From positions 1 through 33,417 of the forward strand of contig CADCTF010000017.1 in NCBI GenBank assembly GCA_902805655.1: a stretch of 33,417 bases of DNA, written 5' to 3'. The position numbers and the translations under genes are program-made. The stretch is from an uncultured Acidimicrobiales bacterium (GTDB taxonomy: Bacteria; Actinomycetota; Acidimicrobiia; Acidimicrobiales; CADCTF01). Positions 1 to 7,803 of this stretch are shown here, piece after piece (within the stretch, counting starts at the first letter, position 1; every line of letters begins with the position of its first letter). The notes beneath the pieces were generated by a model. It was given only the letters and a program-made list of their open reading frames with translations, made no database searches and was not told the DNA's origin.

Positions 1-48
1 TCGCATTCTGCGCAGGTCACGAACACTGCTCCGGAGGTCCGAGCCCCG

Positions 49-147
49 ATGAACCCCTATAGGACCCTGCGGTCGGTCGTGCGCGTCGGGCCCATCGAGA
101 CCGACCGTGTCGAGCGTCGCCTGGCTCATGCGGCGTCGGTGGCCGAC
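49..147 (+). pseudogene. 5' remnant of FMN-dependent alpha-hydroxy-acid oxidase gene
   Basis: The first 33 codons, starting MNPYRTLRSVV, match the start of the intact oxidase at 6271. The GGAGG ribosome binding site 11 nt upstream of the ATG is also kept. After the Ala-Asp codons at about 147 the sequence jumps to DNA that in the intact locus lies 44 bp beyond the oxidase stop codon. The 1180-bp loss is not a multiple of three. The reading frame continues to 564 through unrelated sequence, but that tail has no recognisable protein character. All FMN-binding and catalytic residues are missing, so no function is expected. Confidence 0.85.
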
Positions 148-317
148 CGGTCAGAGTGGCGGGCAGCCTGGAGCTTGAACCGACCGACCATGGCATCGCC
201 ATGCACCCCTTGGCCGCTTGGCCCGGGCGCAGCACAACGACATCGACCTCTCACTCACGGAGACGATGCCATCGGGCGCGCGACTCGAGCTGGTGACGGA
301 CGCCCACGTGCATTGAG
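148..317 (+). pseudogene. Remnant of an SGNH/GDSL-type esterase N-terminus (copy 1)
   Basis: One frame reads VAGSLELEPTDHGIAMH and then, after a one-base shift near 224-235, AQHNDIDLSLTETMPSG followed by a stretch resembling VELVTD. This combination resembles the N-terminal beta-sandwich segment of actinobacterial SGNH/GDSL lipases, which I recall as having a pattern like RxLPAWARAQ...PSGVRLxxxTDA. The frame breaks at TGGCCCGGGCGCAG, where one extra G would restore it. The homology stops after about 57 residues, before any catalytic GDS block. The family call rests on memory of the motif; the relationship to 7550-7718 is direct. Confidence 0.4.
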
Positions 318-539
318 CCCTTCGGACGTGCGATGTGCGGATCTCCCGGGCCGGACGACACACGAACGGCGACGGCTACCGCCGGATGGGCGGTCGGTTC
401 CACGACATCGCCTTGGTACGAGGACCCTGAAGGCGCTGAGGCTGCTGCAACCCCGAGAGGCGTCAGGCTTCGACGCTGGGTGGCCGCTGCCGACCCGTCC
501 TCTCGGCCGTCGGCCAACCCGCGATAAGCAGCGGCAGTC

Positions 540-1130
540 CTACGCCATCGCCACGGCTCGGTAACGGGCAATGATCACACCTGTGGTGGTGGGGAGCGTC
601 TCCACCAACTCGAGGCTGGTCGGTTGGCCGCCGTTGCGAAACAGGCGTTGGCCGGAGCCGAGGACGAGGGGGTGGACCGTGAGGACGAACTCGTCGACCA
701 GGTCGTGGCGCACCAACGTCTGAAGCAGCTCACCGCTCCCCAGCAGGGTCAGGTCGGGGCCGTCCTCAGCCTTGAGACGTGCCACGCTCTCGCCTGCGTC
801 GCCCGGAAGCGCGACCGAGTTCTGCCAAGGCAGCGGATCGGCCAGCTTGGTCGACGTGACGTACTTGGTCCGAGCGTCGAGCACGGCGGTGAACGGGTTG
901 TCGGTCTGGTGCGGCCAGTATCGGAAGAACTGCTCGTAGGTGCGACGCCCGAACAGCAGGGCACCTTCCTCGGCCATGCCCCTGCCCATGTACTCGCCGA
1001 GCACGTGGTCGCCATACGGGCCCGCCCAGCCGCCGTGAGCGAATCCATCTCGGGTGTCCTCATCGGCGCCCCCAGGCGCTTGCATGACTCCGTCGAGGGA
1101 AACGTTCTCAACTGCGGTGATGCGTCGCAA
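540..1130 (-). CDS. Dihydrofolate reductase-family (RibD C-terminal-like) protein
   Basis: A 196-residue protein of the RibD_C/DHFR-like fold, small NADPH-dependent reductases of mostly unassigned substrate. Visible family marks are the opening strand RRITAVENVSLDGVMQ, a GRRTYEQFFRYWP segment, DARTKYVTSTKL, the nucleotide-binding-like LLGSGELLQTLVRHDLVDEF, and the closing HPLVLGSGQRLF. I place the start at a TTG (1130), because GAGGAG lies six bases upstream and family members begin at this strand. An upstream ATG at 1190 would add about 20 residues without family character. The gene stands alone, 105 bp from the GH81 gene on the same strand. It probably acts in the cytosol; its substrate is unknown. 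Confidence 0.85.
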   Translation of the reverse strand: MRRITAVENVSLDGVMQAPGGADEDTRDGFAHGGWAGPYGDHVLGEYMGRGMAEEGALLFGRRTYEQFFRYWPHQTDNPFTAVLDARTKYVTSTKLADPLPWQNSVALPGDAGESVARLKAEDGPDLTLLGSGELLQTLVRHDLVDEFVLTVHPLVLGSGQRLFRNGGQPTSLELVETLPTTTGVIIARYRAVAMA

Positions 1131-1235
1131 GTGCTGCTCCTCATGGATGTGGTCGGCGGAGAGCAGACGGACGAGCTCATGACAACTCATCGATCGCCGG
1201 TCACGCGCCCTTCCAGGCGCAGCTCTGTCCGACTG

Positions 1236-3449
1236 TCAGCGACGCTTGACCACTGTGCCGCCGGGGGGCACGTCCAGCGTGGCGACGGTGTCACCGTCGC
1301 GGTCGACGAAGCCCACAGCGAGCGGCCGGCGTCCGACGTTGCGCGCCACCAGGGCGGTGTCGAACGCCATGCCCCCCGCATCGGTGGCTCGGACGTCGGA
1401 AGCCCGGCCGCCGAGCTGACCCAGGGCCAGTACCCAGTAGCGCAGCAGGGTCCGGCTGTTGCCTGCCTCGATCGGGGGTCCAAAGTCGAGACCGCGTGCC
1501 GCCGCCGCCGGGTCGGCGATCGCCTCTTCCATCAGGAACAGGTCGGGCCAGAGCAGCTTGTCGCCGTCCGCTCGGCGGGCCGCGCCGACTCGTGCCGCCG
1601 ACGCCGTGCGGTCGGATCGGTAGAGCGAGCCGAAGGTGAACGGAAGCAGCTGGATGCCGATGGCGGCGCTCGCACGGGCATCGAACCACGTGGCGAAGTC
1701 GACCTTGCCGCCCCACACGATCCCGGCCACCTGGTGGGCATAGCCAGGAGCCCGCACCCCCGGGTGCTCACCCAACCAGTAGGCGCTGGCGGCTGCTGAC
1801 TCGACGGCGTAGCGGGCCGCACCTGCGCTGGCCACCTCCGGCCGCGCCGTCGCCAGCCCCCAACGAGCGATCGCTTCCCAGGCGTGCACCGCTTCGCTTG
1901 ACGACTCCTGGTTGTTGCCGTCGGCGAAGGGTGCGAACCCTGACGCGAACGAGTGGCCCTCGTAGGCGTTGAACACGCGGAAGGGTGGGAGAGCGGGGCC
2001 GCCGCCCATGACGTCGGCGACCAGCAGGTCGATGGTCGCGCGGATGTCGCCCTCATCACCGGGCGACAGCTCGACCAGCGTCGCCGCGGCACGGATCAGG
2101 TAGCCGTAGTGGAAGTGATGGTCGTTGTAGTCAGAGTTGCCGTACTCGCTCGGGTGGGCGACGATGCCACCCCATCGGGGCTCAGCGGCCAGCCAGCGCG
2201 CATCCGAGGCGCCGGTGTAGGTGACCCAGTCACGAAGCGCGGTGCGCAGCGTCTCGATCGCCGCGGCTTGCTCGTCGACCGCACCCAGGACATGGGCCAG
2301 CTCGGCCAGCGATGCCATGCGGCCCAGTGCCTTGGCGGCTCCGTAGCTTCCGCCCTGGATGGTGGTGTCGGCCATGTCGAGACGCAGGTCCGCCAGCGCA
2401 CTGGCCTTGTCCGCGGGTGAGAGCGCAAGGCTCGGGATCGCAGGGAGGAACCCGCGAAGGGGATAGGCGAGCTCGACCGAGTCGGTGAAGACCACCGTCA
2501 TGTCACCGAGGGCCGTGGCGTACCGGCCCAGGCGGCGCAGCCGCGTCGGCGCGAGCGCCGTCTGGTGAGGCAGGAGCGCCACGGGTGCGGGTGGGCCGTC
2601 AGGGCGGTCCCATCGCAACAGCTGGCGCACGACGCCTGCTTCCCAGTCCACTTCGAGCGTCGACGTCGTGGTGCGGATCGGCCGGGCGGCTGCGGCGGCG
2701 ACCGCCGCAGGCCAGTCGGCGCCGGCACCGGCGGGACGCGGGCCGACCGCCAGCAGCAGCGGTTCGTCGGACTGTGACGACCACGTCGAACCGTCGTTCG
2801 ACCAGGTCGTGCGACCCGTCGTGACGACGTCCCAGACCTGGGACTGCACCCGAACGACGAGGCGTCCGTCACCAGCCCGTTCCACGGACGTCGTGGAGCC
2901 GCCGATGGTGCCGATCTCCAAGCGTCCGGCCGGTACCGACACGTACAACAGCGGGCTGCCTTGCGCGAGCTGGGCTACTAGGGGGGCACCGTCCGACCGG
3001 CCGAGAGAGAGCTGTACCGAGAACGCCCCGTATCCCGTCACCTCCACCCCTCGGAGCGCGCCTCCGATGGACAGCGCCGGCAGGAATGGCGTGATGATCG
3101 CATCGGCGCTGGCCGAGGCCGAGGTGGTGGCGCCGACCAGGAGCCCTTGTGGCGTCGCCCGAGCCACGAGTGGGCGGGCCCAGAGGTTCTCCGTGAACGG
3201 TCCGGTCAACGCGGAGGTCCACCACTGGTTGGTGGGAAGGGGCCGGCCCCGTAGCACCTCCCCGGCCTGCACCGGGAGGCTCTTCGGCGCAAGGTCGGGG
3301 GTCAAGGGTCCAAGTGCCGGTGGGACGGCGGCTGTGTCGCGACCGCTGGCCACGTCCGACCTCGAGGTGGTGGGCGGCGCGGCGTCATCGTCACCGGTGC
3401 AGGCAGGCACGAGTGCCAACACCAAGAACAGCGCCCACGCCCGCCTCAC
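1236..3449 (-). CDS. GH81 endo-beta-1,3-glucanase lipoprotein
   Basis: A 737-residue secreted glycoside hydrolase of family 81, which cleaves beta-1,3-glucans such as laminarin and curdlan. The N-terminus is a lipoprotein signal with lipobox LVPAC (Cys17), then a Thr/Ser/Asp-rich linker. The family opening LPTNQWWTSAL is at about 71-81. The catalytic region has DYNDHHFHYGY (440-450, putative acid Asp) and NQESSSEA (513-520, putative base Glu). Translation starts at a GTG that overlaps the stop of the upstream HlyD-like gene (GTGA), so the two are coupled. Being last in an operon with a GT2 synthase suggests it trims or releases the polymer, as BcsZ does in cellulose operons. Because GH81 enzymes act on beta-1,3 links, it hints that the polymer is a beta-1,3-glucan. 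Confidence 0.9.
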   Translation of the reverse strand: MRRAWALFLVLALVPACTGDDDAAPPTTSRSDVASGRDTAAVPPALGPLTPDLAPKSLPVQAGEVLRGRPLPTNQWWTSALTGPFTENLWARPLVARATPQGLLVGATTSASASADAIITPFLPALSIGGALRGVEVTGYGAFSVQLSLGRSDGAPLVAQLAQGSPLLYVSVPAGRLEIGTIGGSTTSVERAGDGRLVVRVQSQVWDVVTTGRTTWSNDGSTWSSQSDEPLLLAVGPRPAGAGADWPAAVAAAAARPIRTTTSTLEVDWEAGVVRQLLRWDRPDGPPAPVALLPHQTALAPTRLRRLGRYATALGDMTVVFTDSVELAYPLRGFLPAIPSLALSPADKASALADLRLDMADTTIQGGSYGAAKALGRMASLAELAHVLGAVDEQAAAIETLRTALRDWVTYTGASDARWLAAEPRWGGIVAHPSEYGNSDYNDHHFHYGYLIRAAATLVELSPGDEGDIRATIDLLVADVMGGGPALPPFRVFNAYEGHSFASGFAPFADGNNQESSSEAVHAWEAIARWGLATARPEVASAGAARYAVESAAASAYWLGEHPGVRAPGYAHQVAGIVWGGKVDFATWFDARASAAIGIQLLPFTFGSLYRSDRTASAARVGAARRADGDKLLWPDLFLMEEAIADPAAAARGLDFGPPIEAGNSRTLLRYWVLALGQLGGRASDVRATDAGGMAFDTALVARNVGRRPLAVGFVDRDGDTVATLDVPPGGTVVKRR

Positions 3450-4237
3450 TCCGGTACGGGTTGCGGGCGGTCGGGGGCTGACCCCTTCCGCAGCCAGCCG
3501 TCGAACGGAAGGCCGACGAGCAGCGGCTGGACGGCGGTGGCATCGACCGGCTGCAGCTGGAGGTGCGCCTCCGGGCGCCCATCCGGCCCGGGCGCCACGC
3601 CCGGCTCCATGCCGACCAGCACCACGCTGAGGGGCTTGACGCCGGGGGCGGCGAAGCGTCCGGTCATGCCCAGCTCGAGCCCGGTCGTGCGGTCGAGCGG
3701 CACACCGACCTCGAGGTGCAGCGTCTCGGGCCGGTAGAGGCGCACGACGATGTCGCCGGAGCGCACGGCCGCTCCCCCCTTCGCCGGCACGGCGGAGACA
3801 GCGCCGTCCACCGGAGACACCAGTGTGGTGCGCACGCGCTGCTCGTCCCCGGCGGGCGCAGGCCGCACGGCGTCCACCACGGCGACGACCTCACCGGCCG
3901 TGACCCGCTGGCCGGGCCGCACGAACGTCTCCACCACGTTGCCCGGAGACGTGCTGATGACGTCGACCGGGTCGGCGGAGAGCACCGCATCCTTCAGCTC
4001 CACGTGGCCCCGCCGCTCGAGCCGAGCCTGGACCTGCACGATGCCCAGCGCCAGGCACCCGTTCAAGATGACGACCAGGAGCATGCGAGCCCGGAGCCGA
4101 CGTCGCTGAGCCCGGCGCTGCAGCTTGGCCGTCGAGATTGGGTCGTCCTCGATGCGCTCGGCGGCCGGAAGCTGGTCGCTCACGCGTTGCTCGGCCACTG
4201 TGGCGGTCGGGGTGGGCTCGCGCTCGGTGACGGTCAT
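3446..4237 (-). CDS. HlyD-like membrane-anchored periplasmic adaptor of the glucan operon
   Basis: A 263-residue protein with a cytosolic tail of about 50 residues, rich in Arg just before the membrane. One transmembrane helix follows (about 52-70, MLLVVILNGCLALGIV), then an extracytoplasmic biotinyl/lipoyl-like part: VISTSPGNVVETFVRPGQRV at about 93-112 and a second hammerhead strand set SPVDGAVSAVPAKGG. This layout matches the HlyD/Alg44-type accessory proteins found next to polysaccharide synthases. Its ATG overlaps the stop of the GT2 gene (ATGA), and its own stop overlaps the GH81 start. It probably links the synthase to export across the envelope. No PilZ domain is present, so it is not an Alg44-like c-di-GMP receptor. 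Confidence 0.8.
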   Translation of the reverse strand: MTVTEREPTPTATVAEQRVSDQLPAAERIEDDPISTAKLQRRAQRRRLRARMLLVVILNGCLALGIVQVQARLERRGHVELKDAVLSADPVDVISTSPGNVVETFVRPGQRVTAGEVVAVVDAVRPAPAGDEQRVRTTLVSPVDGAVSAVPAKGGAAVRSGDIVVRLYRPETLHLEVGVPLDRTTGLELGMTGRFAAPGVKPLSVVLVGMEPGVAPGPDGRPEAHLQLQPVDATAVQPLLVGLPFDGWLRKGSAPDRPQPVPE

Positions 4238-5943
4238 GGGCTGGAGGCTCCTGGCTGGCTGGTCATGGCGCCCGCGGGTGTGGGGAGCTCACGGAGGTCG
4301 ATGAGGGTGGCACGCTCGGGGCCGGTGGCCCCGTCGATGATCTCGTCGCGGTCGCGGGCGGCGTGGAGGATCACGGTGCCGAGGATCACGATGTGCAGGG
4401 CGCAGAGCGCGACGCAGATGGCGGTGCCGAGCGGGTTCTCGATGCTCGACAGGCCGACGACGATGCCGGTCACGTTCAGGGCGGCCAGGGCCAGGTGCGG
4501 CAGCGTGACCTCGACGACGGTGGGCGGCGCCACCCGCTGGTTGGTGGCGTGCCAGGTGGGCGCCCGCCGCAGCAGCACGGCGAAGAAGGCCCGAGCGTGG
4601 ATCGGGGCGGTGGCCACCGACAGGGCGATCGGCCGCAGCCGCAACCCTCCGGCCTGCAGCCACAGCACCACCTGGGTCAGCACCCAGTACGGCAGGAAGC
4701 GGCTGAGCCAGGTGGTGGAGTCGGCGGCGAGCGGCGTCACCCCGAACAGGAGGAAGAGGGGCGGGAGCAGCAGGAACCACAGGTTCGAGAACGCCTGCAG
4801 GAAGTGGAGCGGGGGCGTCAGGTACTGGAGTCGCTGGCCCGGCGACAAGCCACGCGAGCGCAGCGGACTGTCCCGGAGCAGGATCTCGAAGCTGCCGCTG
4901 GCCCACCGGAACTGCTGGCGGAAGTAGGCGTTCACCGTCGACGGGCTCAGCCCCCGGGCCACGATGTGGGGCAGGAAGGTCGAGCGCCAGCCCCGTTGGT
5001 GGATCCGGATCGAGGTCCAGATGTCCTCCGAGTGGGTGTCCTCGTAGAACCCGCCCACATCTTCCAGTGCCGTCCGCCGGAAGACGGCGTTGGTGCCCAC
5101 GTGGAAGGCCGCGTTGAACCGGTTCTTGCCCGGGCAGATCACCTCGTAGAACAGCTGCTGGGACTCGGCCGAGCCGATCTCCACGAAGCTCCGCCGCTCG
5201 AAGCGGTAGGCCTGGGGGCACTGCACGAACGCCACCTCGGGACCGGCCAGGTGCGGCAGGGTCACCACCAGGAAGTCGCGATGGGGCACGTGGTCGGCGT
5301 CGAAGATGGCCACGAACTCACCAGTGGTACGGGCCAGGGCCCGGTTGGCGTTGCCGGCCTTGACCCCTTCGCGATCGGACCGGCGGACGTAGTCGACTCC
5401 CAGCCGCTGGCACAGCAGGCGGACCTCGTCGGATCGACCGTCGTCGCACACCCAGGTCCGGTGCTCCAACCGCATGTCCCTGGCGGCGCGCACCGTGGCC
5501 TCGATCACCTCCAACGGCTCTCCGTAGACGGTGATGAGCACGTCCACCGACGGCTTGGCCGCACCCGACAGCAGGGCTTCACGGAAGGCGTACACCTCCG
5601 GTGTCTCCCACCGGTCGCCGTCGTCAGCGAGGGAGGTGATCCACATGGCCGCGGCGTTGGCCAAGAGAATGACCTCGGCGGCCACGAGCAACAGGTACGG
5701 GATCCAGTCCCCCCGGTTGGACGGATGCAGGACGAACGAGCCGTAGACGACCGCGCCGACCAGTGTGAGGCCGATGGCGAGCCGTGTCGTGCGGTGCACG
5801 ACAGGCGACCAGATAGCAGCGTCGAGCGCCTCGTCGTCTGGTCTCTGCACGCCGTGCCAGGTGCGGGCTCGGCCGTCGGGAGCCCTCCGAGTGCTGCTGT
5901 CGATCCCGCCTGGCATCTCCGCCCGTCCGTTGCCCCGCGCCAA
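4234..5943 (-). CDS. Processive GT2 beta-glucan synthase (cellulose/curdlan synthase-like)
   Basis: A 569-residue inner-membrane glycosyltransferase that should polymerise NDP-glucose on the cytosolic side and extrude the chain. Two helices lie at about 54-101. The GT-A domain follows with CDDGRSDE (166-173), DADHVP (215-220), TNAVFRR (284-290), the catalytic-base region HSEDIW (304-309) and the processivity motif QQFRW (343-347). Several more helices close the protein. The C-terminus lacks a PilZ domain, so unlike BcsA it shows no c-di-GMP site. It heads an operon with HlyD-like and GH81 genes; the GH81 partner favours a beta-1,3 product, as in CrdS curdlan synthase. The start is uncertain: TTG at 5943 gives the longest form and ATG at 5916 is an alternative; neither has a good ribosome binding site. 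Confidence 0.87.
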   Translation of the reverse strand: MARGNGRAEMPGGIDSSTRRAPDGRARTWHGVQRPDDEALDAAIWSPVVHRTTRLAIGLTLVGAVVYGSFVLHPSNRGDWIPYLLLVAAEVILLANAAAMWITSLADDGDRWETPEVYAFREALLSGAAKPSVDVLITVYGEPLEVIEATVRAARDMRLEHRTWVCDDGRSDEVRLLCQRLGVDYVRRSDREGVKAGNANRALARTTGEFVAIFDADHVPHRDFLVVTLPHLAGPEVAFVQCPQAYRFERRSFVEIGSAESQQLFYEVICPGKNRFNAAFHVGTNAVFRRTALEDVGGFYEDTHSEDIWTSIRIHQRGWRSTFLPHIVARGLSPSTVNAYFRQQFRWASGSFEILLRDSPLRSRGLSPGQRLQYLTPPLHFLQAFSNLWFLLLPPLFLLFGVTPLAADSTTWLSRFLPYWVLTQVVLWLQAGGLRLRPIALSVATAPIHARAFFAVLLRRAPTWHATNQRVAPPTVVEVTLPHLALAALNVTGIVVGLSSIENPLGTAICVALCALHIVILGTVILHAARDRDEIIDGATGPERATLIDLRELPTPAGAMTSQPGASSP

Positions 5944-6270
5944 CTATGCGAACGCAGTGAAGCACATGATCGTTGGAAGAAAAACCCAGGTTCCCCCGCC
6001 ACCGACCCGGCGCGGCGGGATGCTGCGACCGTGTGGCCGGCTGACGCAGCATCGGGGGGCCAGGGGGGCGGTGGAAATCCCCACCGAACCCGCCGTCTTC
6101 GAATCCAGCTCCTCAAGAACCCGGGCCTCGCCGGCGAGCAGGCGAACGTCTACCGTTCCTCGTTCTACGCGCAGTCCCCTGATGGTGCCCGGCGGACCGG
6201 CGGCGCACTCAGAACGTGACAGTCCCATCCTGCGCAGGTCACGAACACTGCTCCGGAGGTCCGAGCCCCG
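5944..6270. other. Intergenic region between the glucan operon and lldD, with inverted repeats
   Basis: This 327-bp gap separates the minus-strand synthase operon from lldD. It holds a perfect 9-bp inverted repeat, GATGCTGCG (6019-6027) and CGCAGCATC (6045-6053), separated by 17 bases. A shorter GGTGG/CCACC pair lies at 6070-6085. Either could be an operator or an RNA stem in the leader of the synthase operon. From about 6231 the sequence is shared with the start of the window. The lldD ribosome binding site GGAGG lies at 6255-6259. No protein-coding character was seen. Confidence 0.6.
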
Positions 6271-7506
6271 ATGAACCCCTACAGGACCCTGCGGTCGGTC
6301 GTGCGCGTCGGGCCCATCGAGACCGACCGTGTCGAGCGCCGCCTTGCACGCGCGGCGTCGGTGGCCGACTTGCGCCGCATCGCCAAGCGCCGGCTTCCTG
6401 CGGGGGTGTTCGACTACATCGACGGCGGCGCCGACGACGAGCGCACCCTCGCCGCCAACGAGGCCGCCTTCGCGGCCATGACGTTCCGTCCCCGCGTGCT
6501 GCGGGGTGTGGAAGAGGTCGAGGCGTCGTCCATGATCCTCGGGCGCCCGGCCTCCTTGCCGTTGGTCCTGGCCCCGACCGGGTTCACCCGCATCGCCGAT
6601 CCCGAAGGCGAGCTCGCCGTCGCCCGGTCGGCCGAGCGCGCCGGCCTCCCGTACACGCTGTCGACGCTGAGCACCCGGTCGATCGAGGAGGTCCGCTCGG
6701 TGAGTGACGGGCGGCTGTGGTTCCAGGTCTACGCCTGGCGTGACCGTGGCCTCGTCCGGGAGATGGTCGACCGAGCGGCCGCCTCACGATTCGAAGCCCT
6801 CGTCCTGACCGTCGACACCGCCGTCCTCGGCCGGCGTGAGCGCGACGTACGCCGGGGCTTCTCGCTGCCGCCGACCATCGGCCCGGGGACCTTGCTCGAC
6901 GGTGTGCTCCACCCGGCGTGGTCGCTGGCCTTCGTGCGCAGCGAACCGATCCGCTTCGCCAACGTGGCCGGTAGAGACGTCGGCGACGGCGCCTCGCCGG
7001 TCACCCTGTCCGACTACATCAACACCCAGTTCGACCCCGGCCTCTCGTGGCCGGACGTCGACTGGCTCCGATCGATCTGGGACGGGCCCATCGTGCTCAA
7101 GGGCGTGCAGACGGTCGAGGACGCCAACCTCGCTGCGGACGCCGGCGTCGCCGCCGTCGCGCTCTCGAACCACGGCGGACGCCAGCTCGACGGCGCGCCG
7201 ACACCACTCTCCCTGGTCGCACCCGTCGCTGACGCCATCGGCGACCGATGCGACATCATCTGCGACGGAGGCATCCGGCGCGGCAGCGACATCGTCAAGG
7301 CCGTCGCCGCGGGCGCCACCGCGGCCATGGCCGGGCGGGCCTACCTCTATGCACTGGGCGCGGCGGGGGAGCGGGGCGTCGACCGGCTCCTCGAGTGGTT
7401 CGCGAGCGACATCGTGCGGACGATGAGCTTGCTGGGAGCCCGCGACATCGGCGCTCTCGGGGTTGACCTCATCGACCTCCCGTCCCCGCCAAGGGACCGC
7501 TCCTGA
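6271..7506 (+). CDS. FMN-dependent alpha-hydroxy-acid oxidase/dehydrogenase (LldD/glycolate oxidase family)
   Basis: A 411-residue flavoprotein that oxidises an L-2-hydroxy acid such as lactate, glycolate or mandelate to the 2-keto acid. Family marks run the full length: FDYIDGGADDE (47-57), PTGFTRIADPEGE (102-114), LWFQVYAWRDR with Tyr154, ILKG-like IVLKGVQ with Lys277, the active-site SNHGGRQLDG (His301, Arg304) and the FMN-phosphate loop CDGGIRRGSDIVKA (331-344). Nothing appears lost. A GGAGG site precedes the ATG by 11 nt. The exact substrate cannot be read from sequence. Its first 33 codons and the DNA just past its stop are duplicated at the start of the window. It stands alone between the divergent synthase operon and a convergent thioesterase gene. 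Confidence 0.92.
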   Translation: MNPYRTLRSVVRVGPIETDRVERRLARAASVADLRRIAKRRLPAGVFDYIDGGADDERTLAANEAAFAAMTFRPRVLRGVEEVEASSMILGRPASLPLVLAPTGFTRIADPEGELAVARSAERAGLPYTLSTLSTRSIEEVRSVSDGRLWFQVYAWRDRGLVREMVDRAAASRFEALVLTVDTAVLGRRERDVRRGFSLPPTIGPGTLLDGVLHPAWSLAFVRSEPIRFANVAGRDVGDGASPVTLSDYINTQFDPGLSWPDVDWLRSIWDGPIVLKGVQTVEDANLAADAGVAAVALSNHGGRQLDGAPTPLSLVAPVADAIGDRCDIICDGGIRRGSDIVKAVAAGATAAMAGRAYLYALGAAGERGVDRLLEWFASDIVRTMSLLGARDIGALGVDLIDLPSPPRDRS

Positions 7507-7549
7507 CCCGCTCCCTCCGCCGTCCGGCCCGTCGGCACGCCCGGTGGAG

Positions 7550-7733
7550 CGGTCAGAGTGGCGGGCAGCCTGGAGCTCGAACCGACCGACCATGGCATCG
7601 CCATGCACCGCGTACCCGCTTGGCCCGGGCGCAGCACAACGACATCGACCTCTCACTCACGGAGACGATGCCATCGGGAGCGCGAGCCGAGCTCGTGACG
7701 GACGTCACGTGCATCGAGCTCGACGCGAGCGCA
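7550..7733 (+). pseudogene. Remnant of an SGNH/GDSL-type esterase N-terminus (copy 2)
   Basis: This fragment fills most of the 297-bp gap after lldD and pairs with 148-317. The frame reads VAGSLELEPTDHGIAMHRVPAW, then loses one base in a GGCCCGGGC run. It resumes as AQHNDIDLSLTETMPSG, AELVTDVTCIELDA. Read together the two parts resemble the N-terminal domain of actinobacterial GDSL esterases. The same one-base shift occurs in both copies, so the break probably predates the duplication. Nothing resembling the catalytic domain follows. The family assignment is from memory and should be treated as tentative. Confidence 0.45.
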
Positions 7734-7803
7734 GGGTCGGCTTCGAGGCGGGGGCGGTAGGAGAGCGACGTGCATCGGTATTCGTCCAGGGCGCAGCCCG
7801 TTG

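Larger units (their letters stand above)
9..317 (+). repeat. Second, deleted copy of the lldD locus (pairs with 6231-6369 and 7550-7718)
   Basis: Bases 9-147 align without gaps to 6231-6369, and bases 148-300 align without gaps to 7550-7702. By eye each part is about 94-95% identical. The copy therefore lacks the equivalent of 6370-7549, 1180 bp, which is nearly the whole oxidase gene body. Homology fades after about 317. Its left end may lie outside the window, because the match runs almost to base 1. The duplicated part includes the ribosome binding site and start codon of lldD. No transposase or terminal repeats are visible, so this looks like a segmental duplication followed by deletion. 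Confidence 0.9.

Noticed and set aside
4234-4400. A PilZ domain at the C-terminus of the GT2 synthase
   Set aside because: After the last helix only about 35 residues remain and no RxxxR or DxSxxG motif is present.
6095-6110. A tRNA-like TTCGAATCC box
   Set aside because: No matching T-stem, acceptor stem or anticodon arm could be built around it.
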